DNA from: Kalmusia sp. IMI 367209
Taxonomy: Eukaryota > Ascomycota > Dothideomycetes > Pleosporales > Didymosphaeriaceae
Assembly: GCA_027946365.1 (NCBI GenBank)
Contig: JAPEUQ010000011.1
Coordinates: 992,001-1,056,000 of the forward strand
Reading direction: 5' to 3'
Length of the DNA stretch: 64,000 nt
Shown: one piece after another, positions 45,341-58,297 of the stretch
Numbering within the stretch: position 1 is the stretch's first letter
Layout: the number at the start of each line of letters is the position of its first letter
Made by a program: the position numbers and the translations under genes
The notes under the pieces: model-generated
The model's input: the letters and a program-made list of their open reading frames with translations, nothing else
Databases searched by the model: none
What the model was told of the DNA's origin: nothing

Positions 45341-47050
45341 TCAAGATATCCAAATTGGGGTACACTTGTTGATATCAAACATGCTTCCATCCATCGTTTC
45401 CTCAACGTAGCACTCGCCAATAAGCTTCCAGACTGAGACATCATGATCTTTTTCATTAGCCACGTCAATGTCGTCGGTCGATCTCCGAAGGAGAAGCGGG
45501 GTTTTCGCTCCTTGAAATAATCCGATCCTGTCTCCCCCTTGCGCCTCGACCGGTACAATGCATACCAGGTTTCCATTCGTCGTTGCGATCTCCCAATGCT
45601 CGCCCTGTAGTATCTGGAACACCTCATTGGAGAGACTTCTTACTCTGATATCATTTACAGACGCGAAAGTCTCTATGGTATCGATTAAGAATCCGGATAC
45701 GCCGAGATAGAGAATGATTTCAGAGTCATAAGTCTCAGTTGCTTTTCCTTCCTCATCGTAAAACCGAGGTTCGTATTGTGCGAAATCCGCGGACGCCGAC
45801 AAGGAGAACTTCTTACTCGTTGATGATTCGAGTTCTTGTCTGAGTAATCTATGTGTCCTAGAAGTGCTCCAATCAGGAACCCAAGACGGAAGTGCGGCAG
45901 ATTGTCGAGGCCATGTGCAAGCCCCCAAAAGGTCTAATGTTTGGCATTCAGAAAGGACCTTGGAAGCCACTTCCAGGTACACGTCCTCTATATCCTTTTC
46001 ATAGTCAATTTGTTTTGTCATTTCATTCCAGTCGGCCATGCTGGGAATATAATTTGAAGACATCAGACTCTGGACAAAGCGCTGATGTTCCTCGTAAATG
46101 GTCGGCATGCCAGACAATCCTCGGAGAGCATACACCATGTCGTGAGGAACTGTCGAGGATGATCCGTGGTGGCGGAAGAGCAATCGTTGAAGACGCTCGA
46201 ACTCCCCCGCTGATCCATCACCAGTAGAGCTGACAAGGTATTCGTCCCGAGTCTGGGCGATCCGGAGGATTTGCTCTCGGCCGTAGATATTCGCAGCTCG
46301 TAAGCCCATATCCAGACTGAACTTGACTGCTTTCACGAGGTCATTCCAGTCCACGGAGTAGTTGCCGCAAAACACTTTCGCACTTTTGCCTGCCGCGACT
46401 TCTTGAACGATCCAGATACGAGTAAACCATGGCCTCTCTAATATGGCCAGGAAGGCATCGCACGCTCCGTTAAGATCATCTTCATTTTGCATACCTAGAG
46501 TCTGGGTATCGCCCTTGTGGCACGGACTATCTAATGTCCACTGAACTGACTCGACGCGTTGATGCGGCTGCACTAGCTCGCGAATTAGGTTGAAAGCCAT
46601 GCCCGTGTTCGCTTCTCCATCGCCAAGCCAGATGTGGACGTCTTCCGCATGCTGATAGATTTCTTGCATCATGCTAACCTGTCGGCTCTTTTCTTCGTTT
46701 TCGCACTGGTTGATGCATATGGCGTCCGCCCACACGTAGGAGCGTTGACCGCCGTTCTCCTGTCCCGCAGTGGATGCTGCCTTAGCTTTACTGCGGGCCA
46801 CGCTTCGCAGAGCAAGCTCTAAGTTTCTTGTCACGTTGACTTTTGCGTGCGGGTCTTCGCAAACAAGATCTTGCCGCCCAACTTGCTGGTTGGCACCCCA
46901 CACATAGGAAATCGCTGTGTAAGGTGGACACTCGGCACGTGTCACGTGGAATATGCGCTGAATAAGTCGGAGTTCATCAGGCTGATCATGAAGCTGTAAG
47001 AGTCGGATCTGGTCTGGCCCAAGTGGCTGATACTTGTACGCATCAGCCAT
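45341..47050 (-). CDS. HET-domain protein (heterokaryon incompatibility type)
   Basis: Uninterrupted 569-aa frame. The frame opens at 47083, but the first ATG is at 47050. A complete HET domain spans about residues 35-190, with AISYVWG, then YVWADAICINQ and VHIWLGD, the family's core motifs. Fungal HET proteins trigger programmed cell death on non-self recognition or act in pathogen sensing, and their domain is TIR-related. The C-terminal 380 residues are of the usual variable type (including a WFTRIWIVQEVA segment) with no NACHT, WD40 or ankyrin part. It lies between tRNA-Tyr and a 2.5 kb gene-free stretch. Specific role unknown. Confidence 0.92.
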   Translation of the reverse strand: MADAYKYQPLGPDQIRLLQLHDQPDELRLIQRIFHVTRAECPPYTAISYVWGANQQVGRQDLVCEDPHAKVNVTRNLELALRSVARSKAKAASTAGQENGGQRSYVWADAICINQCENEEKSRQVSMMQEIYQHAEDVHIWLGDGEANTGMAFNLIRELVQPHQRVESVQWTLDSPCHKGDTQTLGMQNEDDLNGACDAFLAILERPWFTRIWIVQEVAAGKSAKVFCGNYSVDWNDLVKAVKFSLDMGLRAANIYGREQILRIAQTRDEYLVSSTGDGSAGEFERLQRLLFRHHGSSSTVPHDMVYALRGLSGMPTIYEEHQRFVQSLMSSNYIPSMADWNEMTKQIDYEKDIEDVYLEVASKVLSECQTLDLLGACTWPRQSAALPSWVPDWSTSRTHRLLRQELESSTSKKFSLSASADFAQYEPRFYDEEGKATETYDSEIILYLGVSGFLIDTIETFASVNDIRVRSLSNEVFQILQGEHWEIATTNGNLVCIVPVEAQGGDRIGLFQGAKTPLLLRRSTDDIDVANEKDHDVSVWKLIGECYVEETMDGSMFDINKCTPIWIS

Positions 47051-49511
47051 GTTACATCCACTCTGATGGGGAAGGTGATACAAGCGCGAGACTGTGTGCG
47101 GCGATATGGCCTGGATGAGAGTTTGTGAATACTTTTTGAGCTGAGTTGCTTAGCAGCTAGTGGAAATTATACGAAGTTATGACACAAAGTCTTGTCGCAG
47201 GCGAGGTATGGCCTTGCTGGCTGGTGCCTGATGACGTCGTCAAACGATGATCATAGTGTGTATAGCGTGATAACCAGACATTACATGTACAGCGCGACTA
47301 TGTTCCAAACAATCCATTTAGTTACGATATAAATTTCTCTGTGATTAACACTATTTCCCTGCGCACTGCGAGCGAAGGATCACGTTCTTAGAGTAGCCTA
47401 TCGGGGAACTTCTTCCTGCGTCCCGTTTTGCTCTATACCTATTGCCACTTTTGCATTGGTGTTGTCCACTATCGTATCCATCTGTCGCGCTCTTTGTTTC
47501 CAAGTACTCGGTTATGCTACCTTCATTGGGTTCTCGGAGATTTAAACATGTACACTGGCATCCAGATAAGAAACGTAATAGCATCCTTCACAGCAAGTAG
47601 GAACAGGTACGTTCCGCGCAAGAGGGCGACGGGAAAGGATAAAGGATTACTCCACCCGACTGACCGGTCGATGGACTAATCACCCATCTCTATACGGCTA
47701 GCTGTTTCTATTTTGAAGACGTGGGACCTTGAGCGCGGGAGGGTGGACAGACCATCGGATCGTGCCCCACCACGAGGCCCCCTCCTTTCACGGTGCAATG
47801 TTGTGCCGTAATTAAATGGGCGAGAGGTTTGATACATGGCATTCATCAATCTAGACAGTTTAGATACGAGATAGGTGTTCGGCGTGCGGGAGGCTTCCAC
47901 GAGGAACGGGCGGCCGGGTGATGGCGCTCTGCACGCTAGCTCAGCGCAGGAAAACGAAAGCGAGGGCTTGGTACGTAGTGAAAGCTTGAAGGCAGCCAAA
48001 CGACTCGTTCGAGCCGCGAAAAGTGTCACGGACCCTGGAAAAGGTTTGCCTTTCTCGTTCGTGTCCCTCGCATAGGGTCGCACGAGCCCTTATATCAAAC
48101 ATTTGTTTGAATAACATCGGGCTGTTATGGCGATCTTGACAGTTTTGTGGAAGGCGTCAATGCTGAAGAGGCTGGCGGACCGACCCTGACATTCGCTTAC
48201 CCTTGAAGCTACGGAAACACCTGACCAAGTGCAGTGGGAAAGGCGACCTTCCTCTCCGAGGAGGCACTGCGAAAGTCCAGTGATCGCAATGCATGAGCGT
48301 TCGTATTTGGCCTAAGTCAGAAACATGACCATTCGAGTTGTAACTTACTCGATGTCGATTCAGCTGAAGCGAAGGACAGCAGTTAGCAAACGATTCTGCT
48401 GCGAACATAGTACTCAGCTCATGATATGTCTGCAGATCTCGTCCTAGTACAATAGACATCGGCGCTGCATTATCGTCAGATTCAAGATGCTGTTCGTCTT
48501 TCATTTTGGTTGCGCTGGGAACCCCGACCGAAGCATTTATCCGCCTAAGCAGCCCAGACCCTCAAATCAAAGAGCGTGCAGGATAGATATGAACCGCCAA
48601 TCAGTCGATCGTCTGCATGCACACCCTGTCTCTTGGCCCAAGACCGAGCCTCAACCCTCCTTCCCGTTCCAGCACCGTAGCATTGGTACGGCACTTACAC
48701 TGAGGCTGGGCCGGAGATGCGTCTGTGGCAGGAAGGTCAATCAAATACAGAAGTCGATTACAACTGCGATCCCATTTCGCGTGGTATGTTCGATCTTTCG
48801 AAGTTGCTCCAGGCCCTTGTGGGGCTGGCTCGTTGGCTGTGGGGATTGCGTGCTAGCCTCCAGGTCCCTGGTCTCCGTGCAGTATAGTTCGAAGTCCGGT
48901 ACTTCGGGGATAAACCTACAATGCGATAAGCGATTTGGTGACTGGAGAAATTCGAGCATTCCGCGATGCTCATTTTGATGTTGGCTTTAGATCCAGCATT
49001 CGCATTCCTCGATAGCGACATGTGTTTTGAGACTCTGGTCCCGCTGCGCGGTCATCCCCCTCGCAGGATTCGAGGTCGTCCGCCCCAACCCGCACGGACG
49101 ATTGCCTGATCTTCAGGTGGTCGCCGTCCATCCTCCAGATTCGCTCGCCTAGCCAGAATGCCCCTGCCCAACCCATCCTGACGGGTTTAACACCCTGTTC
49201 CTGACCCCAACCGACTTCCTCTTCGGACGTAGTGGTTGCATGCTCAGCTCGCATTCCCTGGGCACGCCCGCTGGCAATGGCGGTCGTATTTGAGGGCTTG
49301 CAGTCGCTCTTGGGGGCGTTCAGGTGTGGCTCTCTCTTGCTCCTCGGAACCTGATCGCTGGCGTTGGAGGCTGTTAGAGAAACTTAGCATTGGTGTCAGA
49401 CGAACGCCCATCCCCCATACTCCACAATTGCGACGACATCGTGAACGACGAATGTATTCCACGTATCGATAATCGGCGCTCGATCGCGATAGCCTATCTA
49501 CCACCTCGACG
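47051..49511. other. 2.5 kb gene-free region
   Basis: Lies between the divergent HET gene (minus) and the single-pass membrane orphan (plus). Frames of up to 163 codons (for example 48487-48978, plus) lack domains, good starts and protein-like composition, and frames on both strands overlap. The region may hold an unrecognised orphan or degraded sequence, but I support nothing specific. Confidence 0.35.
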
Positions 49512-50039
49512 ATGGCGCCTGTGGACCAGAACGCGGCTCCACAGCAGCCGACAAAGCCGGATCATGCGGATGCTACACAGACGGCATCTAGCAGCCCACT
49601 GTCTTCACCATCGGTCGTCCAAGCTGGCGAGATAATGCTCATCATCTCGCTCGTCCTCATCCTCTTCGTGGTCATCTCGATAGCGGTACATTTCTACCTC
49701 AAGCGACAGAAACGGCGACGTCGCAAAACAGCGCCGAAAAAGAAGGGCGTCAAGGCATCGGATGGCCAACCGGAGTTGCAGTCTCAAGAGAAGAAAATGG
49801 CCGAGCTCGTAGGGACCCCACTCTGCGAGATGGGAGAATCCGAGCCCAGGCACGAGATGGAGGATGCGGAGGTCCATGAAAGATATACCATGGTCGAGCC
49901 GGAAAGTCCACGGGACGACCCGGTATATGTCAGTCCTCTTACACCCGCGTACGATGCCGGCCGAATGTTCGGGGATATGTCGACTCGTACAATGGCACAG
50001 CCAGAGGCGGGTGTGTATGCAGCGTACTTGGCTCGATGA
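49512..50039 (+). CDS. Hypothetical single-pass membrane protein
   Basis: Intronless 175-aa frame. Residues 1-38 are polar and Ser/Thr/Gln-rich with no signal peptide. Residues about 40-64 form one strong hydrophobic helix (IMLIISLVLILFVVISIAV), followed by a very basic stop-transfer patch (KRQKRRRRKTAPKKK). By the positive-inside rule the N-terminus is outside and the remaining roughly 95 residues, acidic and polar, are cytoplasmic. This layout resembles the small mid2-like or sensor-type membrane proteins of filamentous fungi, but no family motif is evident. Function unknown. Confidence 0.65.
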   Translation: MAPVDQNAAPQQPTKPDHADATQTASSSPLSSPSVVQAGEIMLIISLVLILFVVISIAVHFYLKRQKRRRRKTAPKKKGVKASDGQPELQSQEKKMAELVGTPLCEMGESEPRHEMEDAEVHERYTMVEPESPRDDPVYVSPLTPAYDAGRMFGDMSTRTMAQPEAGVYAAYLAR

Positions 50040-51685
50040 AAGGCGACTCGTTGGAGAAAAATATCAATTTGTCATTCGGTACACAGATTACCGTGTCCGA
50101 TTACAATAGTCGGGCACCATCGATGAAAAGATGGTCTGGTAGCCTTCCAAGCTCTGATGCAGAGTAAGTGTGTCTTGGTCACTTCATTTACCTGAGCTAA
50201 CGACCGTAGACTCTGCACTCTGTCGAAAGACGCGAAGAGCCATACGCAGCATAGCTGTTCCATCCCTTTATCCTCAGGATCGAAGGCGCACGCTTGTCTG
50301 TGCATCCCACCAGCTCTACCTCATGAGCGGTTGAGAAACATTGCTTGGAGGTTCCGAGCAAGAAGACGTGGTCGGTGAACATTGAAGGGATCGGGAGATG
50401 GCGATGTTCGGGTGAGTGCTCAATTGCCTCTACCGGGAGCACCTCTCAGGCGGTGACACTTCCCATGGTGATATAGCTCCTGGAAGGGTGTTCGTCAGCC
50501 AGACGACGCTGTTAAACAATCAAACCCTTTTTTATGTGTGCAAATATTCACCTGCCATGTAATGCGCTAGGGTCTTTGAAGCCCGCGAAATTTTCTCGAT
50601 TTTGGCCGCACGTTCTAGGCGCCGTCTCCATCAATGCTGAGAGTTTGCGTGACTAAACTCGGCATTGCGTAATCGTTAGGGATTGCCTGGTATGCTTTCG
50701 AAGGCTTGGTATTTGAACGACTGTTTATCGCAGGTTATTGGAGTAGGCCGAAGAAAATTGATGTAATACTGAGCCAGGGGCATGGCTTCGTCAGTTCGTC
50801 AAGACCGTGAAGGGAGACAGTGCGATCAAGAAGGCGACACCGAAATGCGAATAGCGCTAGTCCAAACTAAGCTAAGACCAAATTGTCATATCCATCGCCA
50901 CAGAACAGTCCGGATCAAGAATGCGCTTCATCTACGTGTTCACAATACAAGAAAAAGTGCACTGTTTACTATCTAAATATTGAAAAGAAACACACCTCCT
51001 AGCTACACTCCTCGTTCAATCGTTCAATGTGTTTCGTATAGACGGACCTATTATTACGAGCATTGAACTGCATGAGACCTCGCGGGTTTTATATTATTCT
51101 ACCCACCGCTATAGATTATCGCGATGTGGAACAAGAGACTAATACAATACTGGGAGAAGAGGCTAGAACATATCGCACATGATCATCGCAAGTCGCACCA
51201 AGACCTCGACTAAGAGCTCCAACTTTTCACCTGCGGCTACATATTGAGTGGAGATATAAGCACGAGACGGGAAGATTGCTACCAGACTCAAACGGAACAG
51301 ACAACACGACACCACTCACAGCACAACATAACAAAACACATCACACATCACTCAAATATGCTGGAGGAGCAGCAGCAAACGCTCAGACCCATACGAGCCA
51401 ATGTTGAAGAAGGAAAGACAAGAATGAAAATTGACTAGACTATATGCACTCTAAACGCCCGTCGATCGAAAAACCCAAAAAATATACAAGGGAAACGCTC
51501 CCTCTTTTACCCGCCTGTCTAAAAAAATCTTCCCATGTTCATATCGGTCTGTGTGACGCTTGCTGTACAATCTCAAAGTGTGCGTTCAGTGACCCGCATT
51601 AAGGTATCTCAAATTCTGTTCTCCATCCCGTGCTATATCTCATCTCTCATCATCGTACACGTATCTCTTTTTTAAAATTTCTGAT
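50040..51685. other. 1.6 kb intergenic region
   Basis: Lies between the membrane orphan (plus) and the 3' end of the polyketide synthase (minus). It contains only short frames, and an A/C-rich stretch (about 51290-51360) is low-complexity. No gene or RNA recognised. Confidence 0.4.
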
Positions 51686-54600
51686 CTAGACGAATGTCTT
51701 GATCGCATCGGCCATGACTTGCAACTACGTAGTGTTAGAAATTGTCGTTGGTGGGGAGGCAAAGGGTTCGACTTACCTGGTCCTTAGCCTTCATCAATGT
51801 GAAGTGGTTACCATCGACCTTCTCGAAAGTGAAGGGCGAGTTGCCCAACAGCCGGTCCCAGCCGTTAGGGCCAAAGTCGGTCCTGTTGTTCAACAACCAC
51901 TTCATGCTCTTGCTCTCATCGCCGCGGACCTCGGGGCGCGGGCTGTCAGGGTACCGGCACACACCGTGCTTGGCCCAAATGGCGAGGACTTTGGGTGCGC
52001 GGGATGCAGCGTTCGCAGGAACAGGCTTCGGCTTGTACTCGTCAAGAGCCTTAATGGAGGACGAGAAGTGGGGAAGAAGCCAGTCGGGGATCTTAGCGCC
52101 GTCATCGCTGCCAATGAGTCCAATTTCGGCGAAGAAGTCGTGAAGGCGGGACGGAAGGGGCTCCAAGTCGATAGGGCAAGGCGAATCGAGAAGGACGAGG
52201 GAGTCGACCTTCTCACCGGCGGCGAGGAGCTGAAGGGTCATCTCATAGGCAATGACACCACCAGCGGACCATCCACCGAGGTGGTAAGGACCCTTGGGCT
52301 GGCGACGACGTACTTCCTCGAGGTACATGCTGGCGACACCAGAGATACCGTTGTTCCATTCAGTGGGGTAGGTCATATAGGGGCAGTTCAGACCGAACAC
52401 GGCGACAGAAGGGTCGATCGCGGGAATGCTAGCATAGGAAGTAGCAGAGCCGGAGCCGTCGGGGAGGAGGAAGAGGGTCTTGGTGGCTGTGCGCGGCTTT
52501 CCCTGCATCAGGATAGATACAGCACGGCGGGCCGGGCCTGAAGCAGTCTTGGAGCTTGATTTGCTAGACTTCTTTGGTGATTCCTTTGCAGGCTTGGGGG
52601 CAGCCTTAGGGCTGAGGAATTCGGCGATTGCGTCAACGGAGGAGTGAGTCAGGAAGAAGTCAGAGTCGAGTTCGATCTCGGTCTTCTCTCTGAGGACACC
52701 GCAAAGAGTCAGGTTCATAAGAGAGTCAATTCCGAGAGACAAGAGGTCATTGGATCCAACAACTTCCTCCAAGGGGATGCCCATCTGTTCCGAGATTGTC
52801 TCACGGAAAAGAAGGAGGAGGTCGCTGCCGTTGGCGTCCGCACGTTCGACCAATTCATAATCGGCCGGAGTAGCCACGGAAGCAGGGGTAGAGACTTCGT
52901 CAGCGGAGGAATCGTCGTCGGTGACAAGGACAGGCTCTTCAGTATCAGCTTCAGCACCATCGCTGCCATAGGTCTTGTTCAAGTAGGCCTTGAGCTCGCC
53001 GACAGTCTCGCAGTCCATGAAGGTGTTCGGGGGAAGGTCAAGGTCGGCAGCCTCTCGGAGCTTGCCGAGAATCTGGAGAGACAGCAGCGAGTCGATGCCC
53101 AAGCTCGAGAATTCGCAGTCATCGCCAAGCTCGGATAGAGGAAGTTCGGACTCGGCAGAGATAACATCCATCACCTTGGCAACAACGGTGGAGGCAGACG
53201 GACCAGCGGACTTAGCGGGCTTGACAAGCTTTTGAGTGATAGCCTTGTCTAACTTGCCAGCATCAACGGCAGCGGGGGCGGGCTTAGCAACGACAATTGG
53301 CCTTGGGGCAGCAACAACCGGCTTAGCAGCAACAGGCTTGGGGGCAGCAGCAGCGACAGGCTTCGAAGCAGTAGCGGAAACACCTTGGGGCGGGAGGAAT
53401 GTGTTGAGCACTGTGCGAGGAATACGCTGGAATTTGAGACCAGCACACACACCGATGATCTTTCCACTCTCAAAGAAGTAGACATCACCAGCGATGACAT
53501 TGGCCTCACCAGTCTGCTGCATCTTGACGTAGGCATTGTAGGTCTTGTCCTTAGAAAGCGGCTCGGCGAATTTGATTGCCTTCCAGCCGTGCGAGATGTG
53601 CACGAATTTGCTGGTGTCGATGGCGGTCGTACCGTTCAGAATGAAACCACCCAAGTGCGCAAGACTGTCAATCCAGAAGGGGCTAACGTGGTAGTTGCCG
53701 TCTTTCTCAGTAGTTTGGAACTTGACGGTGGACGTACCCTCGAAGTTGGCTCCATCGATGATGACCTCTTCCATGCCCTGGAAAGGAGTCTTGTAGTCGA
53801 CGAACGTGGAGAACAGTCTGTAAGCAAGGCCACGCGACATCTTGTCAGCTTGGTTCTTGGCCAATCTCTCCTTGAGAGTATCAATGCGTCCCTCAAGCAG
53901 GTAAGAGATCGAGTTCCAGTTGTTCGTCCATGCGGAGGGGTCTTCATACGTGACAACGCAGTTAGCGTGGAGGGTGACCTGGTTGTTGGCATTGGTATCA
54001 ATGCTCTGGAAGCGAAGCTTAGCCTCGCCCTTGCTCAGGTCCACATCGGCGGTGACCTCCAAGATGCGGCCTTCTGCCTGGTTCTTGAGAATGAGAGGCT
54101 TGAAGACCTCCATGTCGTTGCAGCTGACACCAGGAACAGCGGTTCCGGGGTTGATCTCCTTCCAGGCATAGTCACCGAGGGTGAGCGCCATGTCAGCGTA
54201 GATGGAAGATGGGCAAAGGCTGGTGTTGTTGACCTGGTGACCGGAAAGGGCCGCACGGAAAACAGGGTCGCTCACATCAGACTCGGTCACGATCTTGCCG
54301 GTAGGTCCATTATAGGTCTCAGAAACGATCCTGTGAACAGAGCTTGTCGACAACTTCGAACGAGCAGGAGCGGCTGGTTGAACGTTCTCGATCTTCTGGA
54401 CCGTGGTACGCGGCTCAACCTTGTGCAAGCACCAGTCGTTGACGTATTGAATCCAGTAGTTCTTGTTGTCGAAGCTGTACGTAGGCAAGGCAAGTAGCTG
54501 GTGAGCAGAATCAAAGTCGCGATGGAATTCGCCAAAGTCGACCAATACGCCGGCGGTGTGCAAAGAAACGAGAGACTTGGAAAGGCTCTTCCAAGAGTCC

Positions 54601-57600
54601 TCACTCTTGTTGAGGGAGCCTACAGCGGTGATGGATGGCGAGAAAGTGCTCTTCACCATTCCAGTGCAGATCGGGTGCGGGCCAACTTCAACAAAGATGG
54701 TCTTATCAGCAACAAAGCTTTCGGATTTAGCAGTCTCGAGTGCCTCAACGAAGTTGACAGTCTCCCTTGCGTGTCGGCAGAGGTATGGGGCGTTGAACAC
54801 ACCCTCGGATTCAACGACCTCACCAAGGAGCGGCGAGATGACTGGGATGGTGGGGGCGCTGAACACCACACCGCTTGCGAGTTCCTCAAAGGTGTCGAGG
54901 ATAGGCTCGACCTGAGCGGAGTGGAATGCGTACGGAAGATTGAGGCGAGTGGTCTTTGTTCCTGCTTTGCTCAGAGCTGCGGCGGCGGCGGTGATCTGCT
55001 CGACGGTGCCAGCAACGACCGTCTCACTGGGAGAGTTCAAGCAGGCAATTTCATACTGCGAACCCTGGAGAGTAGCCTCAACATCTGAAGCAGCACCCTT
55101 GACCACCAACATGGCGTGAGTGTTCTCAGTGCACTTCTCCAATAGGAGGCGAGCTCGAGCTCCCACCAAGTAGATGGTATCTTCCATGGTCAGAACACCA
55201 GCAGCATAAAGTGCGGCGTATTCTCCAAGGCTGTGGCCCGTGACAATCGAAGGCTTAACGCCCCATGACTTCCATAGGTGCAACAGAGCGATCTGCACAG
55301 ACACCAAGGCAAGCTGGGTTTCTAGAGCGGTCAGCTCCTCAGAGGGGGTCCCATCTAGTGCAGGGAGGAAGGAAGTAAATCCTTGAGCCTGTGCGAGCTG
55401 GTCAAGATGGAGAATAGTGGATCGGAAAGTCTTGGATTGCTCAAGAAGAGTCTTGCCAAGCCCAGCATAGTACGCTCCCTGTCCAGTGAAGACGAAAGCG
55501 GTCTTGGGTGGGTTTGAAGGCACGGGGGAGAAGTTGCCTTCGTCTGCCTTGGCCGAGAGGAGCGTCTTCAGCTCTTCGAGGCTAGAAGCAGTGACACCAA
55601 TACGGTAGTTGTGGTGCATACGGCGTGCGGTCAAAGTATACGACAAGCTTGCGAATGCATCGGCCGGGGCGCTCGCAGCGAACGCAGCGAGGGTCTTAGC
55701 CTGACGTGCCAGCGAAGAGAGCGATTTCGCGGAGGTGACGAATGGCAAGAAGGTTCGCGGGTCGGTACCCAAAGGCTTGGTCTGGGCAGGGCCATCTCGA
55801 ATGAGCATGGCGGTGTTACCACCGGCAGCACTGAAGTTGTTAAGGAACACGGTCCTCTGCTTGCCCTCGGGACGCGGCCAAGGAGTGTTCTCGAATGGAA
55901 CCTTCATGTTGCGGACAACCAAGTCGGGGAAACCAGGGTTGATCTCGTGCTTAATACCAATGTGCTTAGGGATGGTGTTCTTCTGCAGCATGAGGAGCAC
56001 CTTGATGAGCGCTCCAATACCCGCAGCGGCTTCACCGTGACCGATGTTCGATTTCACGGCTCCAATGTGTAGCACCTTCTCAGGATCCGAGCCACGAGCA
56101 TGCTCAGGAGCAAACACAGTCGTGACAGATCCAATCTCAGCCATATCTCCGGCCTGGGTTCCAGTTCCGTGCATCTCTACGTAGCTGACATCCAAGGGGT
56201 TGACGCCGGCCTCGTGAAGGACGCTCTGGTAGAGGTAGGCCTGGTTTCCAGCGTGGGGATGGGTGATGGAAATGGCGTCGGCGGAGTGGTTGGTAGCGGT
56301 ACCCAAAATCACACCGAGAATGTTGTTCTTGTCATTGATAGCGTCGTCTAGCCTCTTCAAGACCACGGAACCGACACCGTCAGCTCGGCAGTAGCCATCC
56401 GCCTTGCTGTCCCAGGTCTTGCAAGAGCCCGTTTTGGAAAGGAACTGACCACGACTGAGACCTGCAAAGATATCAGGCGCAGTAAGGATGTTGGCACCGC
56501 CCGCAATCGCGGTGTCGCATTCGCCCGATCGCAAAGATGAGCACGCAATTTGGATGGCAGCCATACTAGAAGAGCAAGCAGTATCAACGCTGTAACTCGG
56601 GCCACGGAATCCAAAGTAGTAGCTGATACGGCCAGGAGCGAAAGCTCGTACACCTCCGGGAATGAAGTATGTCCCAATATTCTGCGCCGCGTTGACCTCA
56701 CGCCAATCGTCAGATGTTTGACCATAGAAAGTACCAACACGATCTTGTTGCGATGATGGGGTAGTGTTTAGCACGAAACCAGATTGCTCGAGAGCCTCGT
56801 ATGCGGTGACTAGAGCCAAACGGTGCATGGGGTCCGTCTGGGTAGCTTCCGTAGGCGACATGTGGAAGAATCGGGCGTCGAATAGACCAGGCTCCTCGAT
56901 GAATGCACCAAAAGGCGTGTGGCTGGTATTGTTGATCTTTCCTGTCGGGTCGTGGTGAGTCTCGGGATCGAATCGATCTTTTGGTATGCGCTTGTGCATA
57001 TCCTTGCCCGATACCAGGACGTCCCACAGCGCCTCGACATCAGGTGCGCCAGGGAATCTTCCGGACATACCGACAATGGCGACGTTTGAAGTGCTGTTGA
57101 CAGGTTTCGAACCAGTGGCGGCAGTTGACCATACATCCAAATCTTGAAGCGCGATCGGCTTGCCTTCTGCCTCAATCGCGGCCAGAAGGCTCTTGGTTGC
57201 TTGCGACGCCTCAAATCCGGCCAAGGTAGTGCCTTGCGAAAGCAGAGAATCGCTTGCAACAGTCTTCGCAATTGACGACCATTGGACGGGTTTACGTAGA
57301 AGGTCGGTAACTGCTTCTGTGAAAAGTGCGCTTGCGGTCGTGGCCTCCGATCGCTTTCCGGTGCTGGCAGAGATGGTTGCCCTTCTTGGGGCAGGAATTT
57401 GGCTCAAGGCCTCGGACCGTGACCCAGTAACCTCCAAAACTTGCTCCTCACTGTAGATATCTGCCGCATGCCAGACACCTACGCTCTCCACTTCTTGAAC
57501 TCCCGGAGATTGGAAAAGCTTGGAGCTCCGCCTGAGCCAGTCAAGGCGTGCAGGGCTTCCATTGATTGTGCTTGCAGAATTGCTAACGGTGGAGATGAAG

Positions 57601-58297
57601 GCACGGCTAGTCACCGGTAGGTTCTAGCGAGATCAGTAAAGACCCGAGATTGCTAGTTGCTTCGACACTTACTGCTGAATCCTGTAGAGTCTGCAATTCA
57701 GCCTGGATCTCTTCGAAAGTGCCTAGAACAACTAGACTCCAGCTGGCGTCCGCTTCGCCGGCGCGTCGGGTGGGGATCGAAAAGCTCTCGACCACCGCTC
57801 CTGTGCGGAAAGCCAACCGGACAGATTCCACAGCAATATCAGGGAGATCAATGATGTTCGCCGCGCAAGCGACTGCAGCAGCGGCAAACTGACCTAGGCC
57901 TGTTCCAACCAGGAGGTCATCCGTGGTGTCAAGGCTGTGGCTATCCTGCTCATGATGGCTACAAACACGACAATTAGCATTTCCAGTAGCTGCGGCGGAT
58001 AGTTGGTTGAACATACCCAATAAAGTTGACCAGCTCAGCAATCACTAGGAGTGCGCTCGAAACTTCTACGCGCTGAATTGTAGAGGCGGCATGCCTCTCG
58101 CTCAGATCATATACGCTGTTGAATGGCGGTATCTGATTCCTAACATCTCTGTGGAGATTCCATACTTCCGCACGGAGGGCGGAGTACGCCTTCTCGAGGA
58201 AAGACTTGACAAGTACTGTCCTCTTCTTCGCTTCGTGCGCTCGTCGAATGAGGCCCCGGGTATCTGGTATCTGGTCTGGAAACAAAGAAACAGACAT
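51686..58297 (-). CDS. Non-reducing polyketide synthase, SAT-KS-AT-PT-ACP-ACP-TE
   Basis: Iterative type I PKS making an aromatic polyketide from malonyl-CoA. Exons in transcript order: 58297-58017, 57958-57673, 57623-51777 and 51724-51686, giving 2150 aa, a normal length. Approximate positions: SAT 1-360; KS from 368 with Cys539 in VDTACSSS; AT about 895-1200 with GHSLGEYA (Ser about 987); PT about 1290-1600 with His1318 (GHQVNNTSL) and Asp1508 (FWIDSLAHLGG); two ACPs with SLGIDSL serines near 1701 and 1821; TE/Claisen cyclase with GGWSAGGV (Ser about 1976). An Ala/Pro/Lys-rich linker precedes the first ACP. The layout matches the YWA1/T4HN synthase family. No melanin reductase or regulator lies nearby, so the product is open. 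The in-frame ATG at 58420 would add 41 residues. Confidence 0.95.

Noticed and set aside
47676..48083. Arg/Ser-rich minus-strand frame that at first looked like a spurious rDNA-derived protein
   Set aside because: The DNA does not resemble 18S, 28S or 5S rRNA by eye, and there is no other evidence for a gene.
48487..48978. 163-codon plus-strand frame near the HET gene
   Set aside because: No recognisable motif, overlapped by open frames on the other strand, and no good start context.
51699..55088. Long plus-strand frames opposite the PKS (for example 51699-52541, 53385-54497 and 54501-55088)
   Set aside because: They are antisense shadows of a GC-rich, strongly codon-biased gene, without domains.
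51686..58297. Naming the PKS as the DHN-melanin synthase
   Set aside because: The domain order fits, but other NR-PKS share it. The neighbouring reductase and Cmr1-type regulator are absent, so the product is left open.
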